Positions 1 through 9,115 of a stretch of 64,000 nt of DNA are shown here, in pieces; the stretch's first letter is position 1; the number at the start of each line of letters is the position of its first letter. Below the pieces are notes generated by a model that saw nothing but the letters and a program-made list of their open reading frames with translations, did not search any database and was not told the DNA's origin. The translations under genes were made by a program, and so were the position numbers. Origin of the DNA: Parvibaculum sp. (GTDB lineage: Bacteria; Pseudomonadota; Alphaproteobacteria; Parvibaculales; Parvibaculaceae). The DNA is taken from assembly GCA_031291615.1 (NCBI GenBank), contig JARLIS010000051.1, positions 1 to 64,000 of the forward strand. Direction: 5' to 3'.

Positions 1-730
<730 letters not shown>

Positions 731-753
731 GCGACAAGGATCGGTAAGGGCCA

Positions 754-1152
754 ATGGCTGACAAGCTTCACTTCGACCTCGTCTCGCCCGAGCGGCTTCT
801 GCTCTCGGAGAGCGTCGACATGGTGACGGTGCCGGGCAAGGAAGGCGACTTCGGCGTGCTCGCCGGCCATGCGCCGGTGATGACGACGCTTCGCCCCGGC
901 GTGATCAATGTCGACGACGCGGGCAAGGCGCAGCAGCGCATCTTCGTGCGCGGCGGTTTTGCCGAAGTGACGCCGGCGGGTCTCACGATCCTTGCCGAGC
1001 ACGCGGTGCCGCTTGCCGAGCTTGACGAGGCGGCGCTCGACGCCGAAATCGGCAATGCCGAGGAAGATGTGGCCGATGCCAAGAGCGACGAGGCCCGGCT
1101 TTCGGCCCAGGAGAAGCTCGATCATCTGAAGCAGCTTCGCCAGTCGCTCTGA
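754..1152 (+). CDS. atpC: ATP synthase F1 subunit epsilon
   Basis: Epsilon subunit of F1, part of the central rotor stalk and a regulator of ATPase activity. It is 132 residues, the normal length. The N-terminal beta-sandwich is recognisable ([36 protein letters not shown]... pattern, residues about 5-85), followed by a short C-terminal helical pair rich in Ala/Glu/Asp (residues about 88-130). The ATG lies 23 bp after atpD with an AAGGATCGG-like ribosome site. It is the last gene of the operon, followed directly by a strong terminator. Confidence 0.96.
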   Translation: MADKLHFDLVSPERLLLSESVDMVTVPGKEGDFGVLAGHAPVMTTLRPGVINVDDAGKAQQRIFVRGGFAEVTPAGLTILAEHAVPLAELDEAALDAEIGNAEEDVADAKSDEARLSAQEKLDHLKQLRQSL

Positions 1153-1170
1153 GCGGCGGAAATTGACGAA

Positions 1171-1196
1171 GGGCCGGTCTTTCGACCGGCCCTTTT
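1171..1196 (+). terminator. Rho-independent terminator of the atp operon
   Basis: A perfect 9-bp stem (GGGCCGGTC at 1171-1179 pairing with GACCGGCCC at 1184-1192) with a TTTC loop is followed by TTTT. It begins 19 bp after the atpC stop, the expected place for the end of the operon. Confidence 0.9.
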
Positions 1197-1245
1197 CGTA
1201 TTTGAGGGTGTGTGTCCCTGCGGTTTTTTGGCAGGTGTTGCAACC

Positions 1246-1274
1246 TTAACCCATTGCCGACGTTGCGATATAAT
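1246..1274 (+). promoter_or_regulatory. Likely sigma70-type promoter for the ferritin-like gene
   Basis: TTAACC at 1246-1251 and a consensus TATAAT at 1269-1274 are separated by 17 bp. They lie just past the atp terminator and about 100 bp upstream of the next start codon on the same strand. The -10 is perfect and the -35 is weak. Confidence 0.5.
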
Positions 1275-1375
1275 TCATGCGGGGCCAATCTCCCGCAAGG
1301 GACGACGGTCCGGGCGCGGGTCCGACGCATGAGAGACACTCTTCGGGCGGTTGCGTCCCGGCGAACAGGTTGCAC

Positions 1376-2200
1376 ATGAGCGGTCACTGGACACTCGACG
1401 ACATCAAATGGGCCGACTTCGACGCCGGCAAGGTCGATGTTGAGATCCTGCGCGCGGTCAAGGCGGCCGCGATGGTCGAATACAACTCGCCGGACTACGT
1501 CACCTATCTTTGCAATGTGTTTGCGGGCAAGCCCAAGGTGCAGGCCCTCATTCGCAAATGGGGCGCGGAAGAAGCGCAGCATGGTCTGGCGCTCGCCCGC
1601 TGGGCGGAGCTTGCCGATCCCGCGTTCAACTTCAAGGCGGCGTTCAAGCGTTTTCAGGACGGCTATGCGATTCCGAAAGATGCCGAGACCTCCGTCCGCG
1701 GCAGCCGGGCCGGCGAGATGATCGCGCGCTGCGTCGTCGAAAGCGGCACGTCTTCCTATTACACCGCGATCAAGGATGCGACGGATGAGCCGGTCCTGAA
1801 GCAGATTTCGGCCAATATCGCCGCCGACGAATTCCGCCACTACAGGCTTTTCTACGAGACGCTGAAGGATGTCGCCGATGAGTTGCCGTCGCGCTTCGCC
1901 AAGGCGCGCGTGGCGCTCGGACGTTTGAGCGAGGCGGATGACGACGAACTCGCCTGCGCCTATTACGCCGCGAACACGCCGGATGACGGCAGCGTCGCCT
2001 ATGACCGGGCGACATTCGCGCGTGCCTATGCCAGGCATGCGCTCGGCTTCTATCGCCGTCAGCATGTCGACCGGCTGGTGTCGATGGTCGGCAAGGCTGT
2101 CGGCCTCAAGCCGCATGGTCTCGTGATGCGGCTTCTGTCGCCCGCCGTCTGGATGGTCTGGCGCTTGCGCGTGCGGAAGCTTCAGCGCGCGGTTGCGTGA
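1376..2200 (+). CDS. Ferritin-like diiron domain protein
   Basis: A 274-residue protein of the ferritin-like four-helix-bundle type. The visible metal-site pattern is one Glu on helix 1 (E35), ExxH on helix 2 (E66-H69), Glu on helix 3 (E122) and ExxH on helix 4 (E152-H155), which fits a non-heme diiron centre. The C-terminal ~70 residues are basic and contain a hydrophobic stretch (GLVMRLLSPAVWMVWRLR) that may associate with membrane. The frame is open further upstream (to 1277), but the ATG at 1376 starts where the conserved region begins. It has its own promoter, and rppH ends 9 bp away on the other strand. The substrate or iron-storage role cannot be read from the sequence. Confidence 0.7.
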   Translation: MSGHWTLDDIKWADFDAGKVDVEILRAVKAAAMVEYNSPDYVTYLCNVFAGKPKVQALIRKWGAEEAQHGLALARWAELADPAFNFKAAFKRFQDGYAIPKDAETSVRGSRAGEMIARCVVESGTSSYYTAIKDATDEPVLKQISANIAADEFRHYRLFYETLKDVADELPSRFAKARVALGRLSEADDDELACAYYAANTPDDGSVAYDRATFARAYARHALGFYRRQHVDRLVSMVGKAVGLKPHGLVMRLLSPAVWMVWRLRVRKLQRAVA

Positions 2201-2209
2201 TCGCCTTAT

Positions 2210-2743
2210 CTAGCGCGAGGGCTTTGCCAGCGGCGCAAAGTCCCGGGCCACACGCTCGTAGATGGCAAGTTTGAACGGCACGACGAGTTTGGTGAGCTCC
2301 GCGATCGGCACCCAAGCCCATTCGCTGAATTCCTGGTGTTTGTCGGCGGCTATGTCGATGTCGGAATCATGGCCGAGAAAGCGCATGGCGAACCAGCGCT
2401 GTTTCTGTCCGCGATATTTGCCTTTCAGGGCATGGCCGACAAGCTCCGGCGGCAGATCGTAGGTAAGCCAGTCGTCGATCTCGCCGACGATCTCGACCTT
2501 GCCGGCATCGACGCCCGTCTCTTCCTTCAGTTCACGGAAGGCCGCCTCGCGCGGCGTCTCGCCCTTGTCTATGCCGCCTTGCGGCATCTGCCAGGTATGG
2601 GCGCCGAGATCGACCGCCTGGATGCGATTGCCGACCCAGACGAAACCGTCCCGGTTGAAAAGGGCGACGCCGACGCAAGGCCGATAGGGAAGGTCTGTGG
2701 GCCGCCCGGATTTTCCTGTCGCGGCTCGATCGGTCTTGGGCAT
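2210..2743 (-). CDS. rppH: RNA pyrophosphohydrolase (Nudix)
   Basis: Removes pyrophosphate from the 5' end of triphosphorylated RNA, which triggers decay; related alphaproteobacterial proteins also hydrolyse dinucleoside polyphosphates. The protein is 177 residues. The Nudix box is complete at about residues 56-78 (GGIDKGETPREAAFRELKEE, then TGV), and RPCVGVALFNRDGFVWVGNR precedes it as in RppH/NudH. It has a basic N-terminal extension of about 18 residues. It is the last gene of the minus-strand block, 14 bp after the divergent polysaccharide deacetylase gene. Confidence 0.92.
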   Translation of the reverse strand: MPKTDRAATGKSGRPTDLPYRPCVGVALFNRDGFVWVGNRIQAVDLGAHTWQMPQGGIDKGETPREAAFRELKEETGVDAGKVEIVGEIDDWLTYDLPPELVGHALKGKYRGQKQRWFAMRFLGHDSDIDIAADKHQEFSEWAWVPIAELTKLVVPFKLAIYERVARDFAPLAKPSR

Positions 2744-2757
2744 GTCGCGCTCCGCGG

Positions 2758-4014
2758 TCAGTTCGATTTGGTTTCTGCCGCCGCCGCCGAGACGGGCACA
2801 AGCACGATGCCCTTGTCCTTGAGCGTCTTCGTCCAGGCGGTCATCTGGTCGACCGTGACGGGAAAGCCCGTGGCGACGCCCACGGCGATGCCGGATTGCT
2901 TTGCCGCGCCCTCAAGCGCCGTGAAGGACTGCACGATGATGTCGGGGTTCTGGACAGGGTCGATCATGCGCGTGCCGACGGCTATGGGAAGGTTCGCATC
3001 GCCCGCAAGTTTGGGCGCGAGGCTGCGCTGCGAGGCGCCATTGTCGACATACATCAGGCCGCGCGCCTTCAACGCGGCGAGGATCGGCGAGAGCGCCGTC
3101 GGCGAGCTCGTAAAGCGCGCGCCCTGATAGTTCATCACGCCCGCATAGCCGGCGAAGCGGCTCAACAGCCATTCAAGCCGGGAGATGTTTTCCGCCGGCT
3201 GAAGGCTGGTCAGGAGCGTGTAAGGGCCGGGATCGTTCTGCGGGTAGCCGAAGGGCTCCATGGGCAGTTCGAGCAGCACTTCATGGCCCGCATCGCGCGC
3301 CTTGCCGATCCAGTCCTGAAGATGGGCGCCGTAAGGGGCGAAGGAAAGCGTCACTTCCGGCGGCAATGTTTCGATGGCGTGGCTGGTGGCGCTGTCGGAA
3401 ATGCCCATGCCGCCGACGACGAGGGCGATGCGGGGTCCGGCAGGCAGGCCCTTGGGCAAGGGCCGGGCGTAGACTTTCCACGCCTTGCGGCCGTTTTTGG
3501 CGATGATGGGCAAGGGCCCCTGCCGTCCCTGCTCGACGAGCGCGGGGTCGGGCACGGGCCTCAGCGCGAGGAGTGCGGTTACAGGGTCGCTGCTGCCCGG
3601 CGCGCCGGAAATGCTTTCGGCTCCGAGAATCTTGACGCCGCCGTCGGCGGCATCGCCGCTCTCGGCGTCGTCGCCATTCGCGCCTTTGGAGGCGTCGAGC
3701 AGCGACTGTTCGTCGGGCGTCGGCTTGCTTGCGTCGGCTTCGTCGCTCGCGGCGGGCGGCGTCGCGGGAGCCGCCGGCTGGTCGTCGGGGGTTCCCGTCC
3801 GAAGCAGCTTGTCTGCGGGGGCGGGGGCGGGGGCGGGGGCCGCCTCGGGCGCAAGCGCGAAACGGACCACGGGCTCGCCGGCGAGACGGCCATCGCTCAG
3901 AAACAGATAGGCCAGTCCGCCGCCGCAAATCAGAGCGACGGCAATCGCCGCGCCCGTGAGCAGGCTCGGACGCCGCCTTTTCCCTGGCGTTTCGCTCAAT
4001 GCGTTACCGGCCAT
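2758..4014 (-). CDS. Divergent polysaccharide deacetylase family protein
   Basis: A membrane-anchored envelope protein of about 418 residues. A positively charged N-terminus (KRRRP) is followed by one transmembrane segment (about residues 20-41), then an Ala/Pro/Asp-rich linker to about residue 165, then a periplasmic domain of about 240 residues of the divergent polysaccharide deacetylase family (RIALVVGGMGISDSAT; LPPEVTLSFAPYG; LLELPMEPFGYPQNDPGPYTL-type blocks; GLMYVDNGAS). The start chosen is the ATG at 4014 behind a GGGG-rich site; a TTG lies 12 bp further upstream. It follows envC and ctpA, as in many alphaproteobacteria, suggesting a role in cell-wall remodelling. The enzymatic activity of this family is not firmly established. 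Confidence 0.85.
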   Translation of the reverse strand: MAGNALSETPGKRRRPSLLTGAAIAVALICGGGLAYLFLSDGRLAGEPVVRFALAPEAAPAPAPAPADKLLRTGTPDDQPAAPATPPAASDEADASKPTPDEQSLLDASKGANGDDAESGDAADGGVKILGAESISGAPGSSDPVTALLALRPVPDPALVEQGRQGPLPIIAKNGRKAWKVYARPLPKGLPAGPRIALVVGGMGISDSATSHAIETLPPEVTLSFAPYGAHLQDWIGKARDAGHEVLLELPMEPFGYPQNDPGPYTLLTSLQPAENISRLEWLLSRFAGYAGVMNYQGARFTSSPTALSPILAALKARGLMYVDNGASQRSLAPKLAGDANLPIAVGTRMIDPVQNPDIIVQSFTALEGAAKQSGIAVGVATGFPVTVDQMTAWTKTLKDKGIVLVPVSAAAAETKSN

Positions 4015-4089
4015 CGCCCCAGCCAATGCCCCGATTGCTCAAAAGGCCGCCATGAGAACGAACCAGCGGGATGCGCATCGGCGCGGCCG

Positions 4090-5415
4090 TCAGTTGGCGT
4101 TCGAGGCGGCCGCGCTCGTGAAGGCGGCATCCTTGCGAACGCCGTTCAGAAGATCGATCGCGTAAAGAAGCTGCTTGTCGTCCTTCTTGTCGGCGGGCAC
4201 GTAGCTGTCGGAGCCTGCGACTTCCTTCGCGCCCTGTTCGGCCGCGAGATGGCCGGGCAGTTCCGCTTCGCCGGTGATGAGCGTGCGCTTCTTCAGCTTC
4301 GGATCGGTGTTCTGCTCGACCTGGATGTCGGGCTCGATGCCCTTGGCCTGGATCGAATGTCCGGACGGGGTGAAGTAGCGCGCCGTGGTCAGGCGCAGCG
4401 CGCCGTCCGCGCCGAGCGGAATGATGGTCTGCACCGAACCCTTGCCGAAGGAGCGCGTGCCGAGGATCGTCGCGCGACGATGATCCTGAAGTGCGCCGGC
4501 AACGATTTCAGACGCCGAGGCCGAGCCGCCATTGACCAGCACGATAACGGGCTTGCCGCCGGTGAGGTCGCCGCCGCGCGCATTGTAACGCTGCGTGTCC
4601 TCCGGGTGGCGGCCGCGGGTCGAGACGATCTCGCCTTCCGGGATGAAGTCGCTGGAAACGGAGATCGCCTGATCGAGAAGGCCGCCGGGATTGTTGCGCA
4701 GGTCGAGGATGTAGCCTCTGACCTTCGAATTGCCGATCTGCTTTTGCAGCGCATGGATCGCTTCGTCGAGAAGCTCGCCGGTCTGCTCGTTGAACGAGGT
4801 GATGCGGATATAGGCGACGTCGCCTTCGCGATGATACTTCACCGACTTGATGGTGATGATGTCGCGCGTCAGCTTGACGTCGAAAGGATCGTCCACGCCC
4901 TTGCGCACGATGGTCAGCGTCACGGTGGTGTTGACCGGCCCGCGCATCTTGTCGACGGCGTCGCTCAGGGTCATGCCGAGGATCGGCTTGGCGTCGATAT
5001 GGGTGATGTAGTCGCTGGGGCGGATGCCGGCGCGGCTTGCGGGCGTGTCGTCGATCGGCGTCACGACCTTGACGACGCCGTTTTCCATCGTGACTTCGAT
5101 GCCGAGGCCGCCGAATTCGCCGCGCGTCTGCACCTGCATGTCGCGGAAGCTTTTCGGGTTCATGTAGCTCGAATGCGGATCGAGCGAAGTCAGCATGCCG
5201 TTGATCGCGGCTTCGACCAGTTTGGAATCATCTGTCGGTTCGACATAGTCGGCGCGGACGCGCTCGAAGACGTCGCCGAAGAGATTGAGCTGGCGGTAGG
5301 TGTCGCTGTCGTCGGCATGCGCCGCGCTCTCGAAGGCCACTGGCTGAAGCGCGAAAACGCCTATCGCCGAAAGCAGGGTTCCGACTGCGAGGCCGGCGAT
5401 CACAGACTTGTTCAT
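4090..5415 (-). CDS. ctpA: Carboxy-terminal processing protease (S41 family)
   Basis: Periplasmic serine protease of 441 residues. An N-terminal signal or anchor segment (about residues 4-33) is followed by a PDZ domain (about 95-180, containing FGGLGIEVTMENG and AGIRPSDYITHIDAKPI) and the S41 catalytic core. The nucleophile is in GGSASASEI (S300) and the general-base lysine in SFGKGSVQ (K325); the 25-residue separation matches the Ser/Lys dyad known for the family. The LDLRNNPGG motif is at about 238. The ATG is adjacent to the stop of envC, indicating cotranscription. Pairing with an EnvC-type activator suggests turnover of septal or cell-wall factors. Confidence 0.95.
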   Translation of the reverse strand: MNKSVIAGLAVGTLLSAIGVFALQPVAFESAAHADDSDTYRQLNLFGDVFERVRADYVEPTDDSKLVEAAINGMLTSLDPHSSYMNPKSFRDMQVQTRGEFGGLGIEVTMENGVVKVVTPIDDTPASRAGIRPSDYITHIDAKPILGMTLSDAVDKMRGPVNTTVTLTIVRKGVDDPFDVKLTRDIITIKSVKYHREGDVAYIRITSFNEQTGELLDEAIHALQKQIGNSKVRGYILDLRNNPGGLLDQAISVSSDFIPEGEIVSTRGRHPEDTQRYNARGGDLTGGKPVIVLVNGGSASASEIVAGALQDHRRATILGTRSFGKGSVQTIIPLGADGALRLTTARYFTPSGHSIQAKGIEPDIQVEQNTDPKLKKRTLITGEAELPGHLAAEQGAKEVAGSDSYVPADKKDDKQLLYAIDLLNGVRKDAAFTSAAASNAN

Positions 5416-6810
5416 TTATCCACGAGCCTTCTTGTCACTCATCATCAGCCATGGGCGAGGGTCGATCGGATCGCCGTCTTTCCGGAATTCTATATACAGC
5501 GCCGGGTGTTGACCGGAGCTTACTTCTTTCGCGCCCAAGCCGCCGTTGTCGGCCGCCCCGTTCTGCCGGGCCGGGCTGTCTTCATCGGAGGATGAACCCA
5601 TGATGCCGACCGGCTCTCCGGCGAGGATGCTTTGGCCAGCTAAGCCATTGATTCTCGTCATGCCTGCCAACAGCACATGGTAGCCTTCGCCCACCGATAT
5701 GATCAAGAGTTGCCCATAGCGGCGGAAGCTACCGGCAAAGACGATCTTGCCGTCGAAGGGGGCGATCACCTGGGCGCCGGGCCTTGTCGCAATGGTCAGC
5801 CCTTGCGTTTTTCCGCCGAGGCCGTTCGGCTGGTCGAAACCCCTGACAATCGAGCCCGCCACGGGCTGCCGGATGAGCCCTTTTGCCTGTGAAAAAAGGC
5901 GCGACGATGGCAAATCCGGCTGGTTCGCAGGCGGGGTCAAAAGGGCTGTCTGTGTGTCCGACCGGCTAGCCGGCCGATCTTCGGCCGAAGGCTCCGGCGC
6001 CGTCTTTGCGGCCGGCTGGTCCTGGTCGGCCATGGCCGGACCGGCCGGCGGGGGCCTTCGTTCCGGCCGGCTTTCGGGCAGGCGGGCGGCGGCCTCGGAT
6101 TCCAGCCGTCCGATCAGGTCGTTGAGGTCGGTCGCTTCCCTCGCCAGCCGCGCGCCGCGCGCCTGCTCGTCCCCGGCGGCCCGGGCGAGGCGCTGCTGGC
6201 GGGCGAGCTTGCGGGAAAGGAGCGCTTCCAGACTGGCGCGGTCGCGTTCGAGGGAGGCTTTCGCCTGGGCGAGCGTCGCGCGTTCGGCAAGGATGCTTTC
6301 GCGCAGACGGGTCAGCTCGTCGAGGCGCGTGCGCAAGGCGGCGGCTTCCGCCTTCAATTCGGGCACGGCGTCGCCGAGCAGGATGGCGCTGCGGATCGCG
6401 CCCAGGGCGTCGTCGGGGCGGACGGCAAGGGCGGGCGGCGGATGACGGTCGAGCCTTGTCAGCGCGGCCAGGAGATCGGCCATTTCACCCCGCCGCCTTT
6501 CAAGCTCCGCAAGAAGGCCGGTCTCGGCCTCCTTCAAGCCGCTCAGGCGATCTTCCGATGCCGAGACTTCGGCCTCGCGCGCCTGGACGCTCGCGGCGGT
6601 GACGATCAGCCGGGAACGGATCTCATCGGCTTCCTTGCGGACGGCGTCGGTCTGGGCGTCGAGCGTCTTCTTGCGTTCGACGCTGGTGTCGAGCTGATGC
6701 TTCAGGTTTTCGAGCGTCGAAGGGTCGGCCGTTTCGGCTCGCGCGCCGGCCGCGCATGAAAGGGCGATGGCGGCGGAGAGAAGAGCGGCTGTGCGTTCAC
6801 GCCGAAACAC
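5416..6810 (-). CDS. envC: EnvC-like murein hydrolase activator (degenerate LytM domain)
   Basis: Periplasmic protein of 464 residues starting with GTG. It has a signal peptide (about residues 1-25), a long coiled coil (about 30-255, heptad-rich with Leu/Glu/Arg), a Pro/Ala/Glu-rich linker (about 260-310) and a C-terminal LytM/M23 fold (about 320-455). The zinc ligands of active M23 peptidases are absent: the usual GxHxGxD segment reads GKTQGLTIA and the usual HxH segment reads LYIEFRKDG. This is what EnvC-type amidase activators show. The start overlaps the 3' end of the upstream mutase-like gene by 14 bp, and ctpA follows immediately, so the three are likely coexpressed. Confidence 0.88.
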   Translation of the reverse strand: MFRRERTAALLSAAIALSCAAGARAETADPSTLENLKHQLDTSVERKKTLDAQTDAVRKEADEIRSRLIVTAASVQAREAEVSASEDRLSGLKEAETGLLAELERRRGEMADLLAALTRLDRHPPPALAVRPDDALGAIRSAILLGDAVPELKAEAAALRTRLDELTRLRESILAERATLAQAKASLERDRASLEALLSRKLARQQRLARAAGDEQARGARLAREATDLNDLIGRLESEAAARLPESRPERRPPPAGPAMADQDQPAAKTAPEPSAEDRPASRSDTQTALLTPPANQPDLPSSRLFSQAKGLIRQPVAGSIVRGFDQPNGLGGKTQGLTIATRPGAQVIAPFDGKIVFAGSFRRYGQLLIISVGEGYHVLLAGMTRINGLAGQSILAGEPVGIMGSSSDEDSPARQNGAADNGGLGAKEVSSGQHPALYIEFRKDGDPIDPRPWLMMSDKKARG

Positions 6811-8362
6811 GGTCTGCCTTTTCGGGGGATTGCTCGACGGCGACGATGAGGGAACGTCCGGTCATCGCGTCGGGAGCGGCTACGCCGAGCAGGCTCAAAA
6901 TCGTCGGCGCGACATCGGCGAGCGTGCCGTAGCGCAGCGCAAGGCCGGGTCCGGCGCCGACCAGCGTGAAGGGCATGTTCGACCGCGTCGGCCCGCGCCA
7001 GATTTCGTTCGTGTCCGGATCGCGCATGGTCTCGCCCTTGCCATAGGGGCTCACAATGGCAAGGACGCCACCGCGTTTTTCAACCATCGCCGCGATCTTG
7101 CCGAGATGCTTGTCGATCGCCTCGGCGGCCTCGATCGTCGCGTTCAGATTGCCTGTGCGGCCGACCGCGGCGACATTCGGCAGATTCACGATCAGAAAAT
7201 CGCGCTCGCCCTTCTTGATCGCATCGAGCGCCTCGGCAACGAGGTCGGCAGCGGCAAGTTCGGTGCGCTTCTCGATTTTCGCGAGCGGCGGCGATTCCGC
7301 CACGCCTATCGTTTCGCCGTCATAGATGCGCTCGACGCCGCCACGGAAAAACAGCGAGAGGTTTTTCTCGGCGATGGTCTCGGTGAGAAGAAGCTGCGAG
7401 CGGCCGGCATGCGACAGCGTTTCGCTCAAGGTCGAGGGAACGGGGTGGCGCTCGAACAGCACCTCGACGCGGTCGAGGCCGCCCCCATCCAGCGCCGTCA
7501 GCGCGCAGGCGGAGGAAAGCAGCGCGCCCGTTTCCGCGCCGAGCAGCGCGCGCATCAGGGGCGCGCCGATGTCCGGGTGGAGATTGACGAGGAAAACCGC
7601 ATCGTCCCGGCGGATGCCGCGATAGTTCTGCGTGATGAGGGGCGCGATACGGTCGTCGTCGAGACCCTTGGCATAGCCCTGGTCGATATGGGCGGAAGGA
7701 TATTCGGCGCGCGGAGCATCGGCGAAAGCGATCGCCCTGAAAGCGGCCTTGGCGAGCGTCTGGTCCGCCGTTTCGTCGAAGGCATAGGCGCGGCCCATCA
7801 GGCTGCCAAGCGTCGCATGCTCTGCGCCAGCGATGTCGTCCATGAACTCGGCGAGGTATTCGATGCCGCCTCTTGGCCTTGCATCTATGCCGTCGAGGAC
7901 GCCATGCACCCAGACTTTCAGGCCTTCATGGCTCAGAAGCGCTGCCAGCACCGCCAGATGATGCTGGTGGCCGGCGACGGCGCCGGGTGAAACCGTACCG
8001 ATCAGATGCACCGCGCCGCCGAGGGGCCGCACGCGATGAACGAGTTTTTGCAGAACCGGATTGGCGGCGAGGCCGCGCGCGCCCTGCTCCTGGATGGCGC
8101 GATTGACGCGCAGAATGTCCTGTTCCACAGGCCGGCCTGCGCCGAGGGTCATGTAGTTTGCCTGCGCGTTGCCGGGCTTGCCGGGGGCGAGGCCGACAGC
8201 TTCGCCGGAGGCCGCAAGAACGGTGTGGAGCGCGCTGCCCGCGAGGCGGTCGTAAACGGGCGTTCGCGCCTCTGCGAGTGCATTCGCTTCGCGCTCCGCG
8301 CGGATGCCCCAACCGTCCAGCAGAACCAGAACGAGGGGACGGACGCCGATCATAGCCGTCAT
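6797..8362 (-). CDS. GpmI-like alkaline-phosphatase-superfamily protein lacking catalytic residues
   Basis: Full-length (521 aa from the ATG at 8362) homologue of cofactor-independent phosphoglycerate mutase: LVLLDGWG near the N-terminus, LKVWVHGVLDGIDARP, and the late NLPNVAAVGRTGNLNATIEA block align well with the family. However, the expected catalytic positions are changed. The nucleophile Ser in GNSEVGH is Ala (GNAQANY, A66); Asp and His of NFANPDMVGH are Ala and Arg (A398, R402); Asp-His of ADHGN are Pro-Tyr (P439-Y440); the His before NPVPF is Pro (P458); substrate residues in SDGGVH and DGRD are also lost. Only Asp16 remains. The reading frame is intact, so this looks like a maintained pseudoenzyme rather than a decayed gene. 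It sits between rlmH and envC. The start is uncertain because no clear ribosome site is visible. Confidence 0.85.
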   Translation of the reverse strand: MTAMIGVRPLVLVLLDGWGIRAEREANALAEARTPVYDRLAGSALHTVLAASGEAVGLAPGKPGNAQANYMTLGAGRPVEQDILRVNRAIQEQGARGLAANPVLQKLVHRVRPLGGAVHLIGTVSPGAVAGHQHHLAVLAALLSHEGLKVWVHGVLDGIDARPRGGIEYLAEFMDDIAGAEHATLGSLMGRAYAFDETADQTLAKAAFRAIAFADAPRAEYPSAHIDQGYAKGLDDDRIAPLITQNYRGIRRDDAVFLVNLHPDIGAPLMRALLGAETGALLSSACALTALDGGGLDRVEVLFERHPVPSTLSETLSHAGRSQLLLTETIAEKNLSLFFRGGVERIYDGETIGVAESPPLAKIEKRTELAAADLVAEALDAIKKGERDFLIVNLPNVAAVGRTGNLNATIEAAEAIDKHLGKIAAMVEKRGGVLAIVSPYGKGETMRDPDTNEIWRGPTRSNMPFTLVGAGPGLALRYGTLADVAPTILSLLGVAAPDAMTGRSLIVAVEQSPEKADRVSA

Positions 8363-8530
8363 AATGTTTGAAAAAGCCCGCCCAGGCTTCAAGCTTTACA
8401 GCACGCGTGCAGTTCACGCCTCGCTATGAAATTAATCGAAGGCGCGAAACGTGTCCACGGGCGGCGGCGCGTTTGACGCCATCCATTTCGACAATGTGCG
8501 CTCGGGATGCGTTCGGGCAACGCCGGGCGT

Positions 8531-9013
8531 TCAGGCCCGGTGATAGGGATGGCCCGCCATGATGCTGACGGCGCGGTAAAGCTGTTCGGCCAGCATGACG
8601 CGCACCAGCATGTGCGGCCATGTCATCGGCCCGAAGGCGAGCAGGTGGTCCGCCTCTTCGCGCAACGACGGCGCGAGCCCGTCCGCGCCGCCGATCACGA
8701 AAGCGAGATCGCCTACGCCGTTATCGCGCCAGCGGCCAAGGCGCGCGGCGAAGGCCTCGCTCGGCTCCGCGCGGCCGCGCTCGTCCAGCGCGACGAGATA
8801 GGCGCCCTTCGGCAGGGAGGTTTTCAGAAGGGCGGCCTCGGCTGTTTTGAGGGCGGCGCCGTCGAGGCGGCGTTTCTCCTCGACCTCGGCAAAAGTGAGC
8901 GAGGTGATTCCAAGGCTGCGGCCAGCGGCTCCGGCCCTTGCCAGATAGTCGTCCAGAAGCGTTTTTTCCGGCCCGGCGCGAAGCCGTCCAACGGCGCGGA
9001 TTTCGATGCGCAT
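8531..9013 (-). CDS. rlmH: 23S rRNA (pseudouridine-1915-N3)-methyltransferase
   Basis: SPOUT-class methyltransferase that modifies pseudouridine 1915 of 23S rRNA on the assembled 70S ribosome. The protein is 160 residues from the ATG at 9013, preceded by a GGAGA ribosome site; this matches the family length and starts [16 protein letters not shown]. Conserved blocks include [10 protein letters not shown] (about 73-82), FVIGGADGL (about 107-115) and the C-terminal knot segment [19 protein letters not shown] then HPYHR. It lies downstream of rsfS, the usual neighbour, with about 100 bp between them. Confidence 0.95.
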   Translation of the reverse strand: MRIEIRAVGRLRAGPEKTLLDDYLARAGAAGRSLGITSLTFAEVEEKRRLDGAALKTAEAALLKTSLPKGAYLVALDERGRAEPSEAFAARLGRWRDNGVGDLAFVIGGADGLAPSLREEADHLLAFGPMTWPHMLVRVMLAEQLYRAVSIMAGHPYHRA

Positions 9014-9115
9014 GAATTTCTCCGCCGGCTTTCCGGCACACAAAAGCCAGCCCCCCGGCTTGCGCGCCGGTGCAGTCGAACAGAACCGGAGTTCACCGTC
9101 TCAGGGCTTCGGGCC

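Noticed and set aside
2896..5595. 899-codon open frame on the plus strand
   Set aside because: It is antisense to the deacetylase, ctpA and part of the intergenic space; its translation is Arg/Gly/Val-rich low-complexity sequence without any family motif, as expected opposite GC-rich genes.
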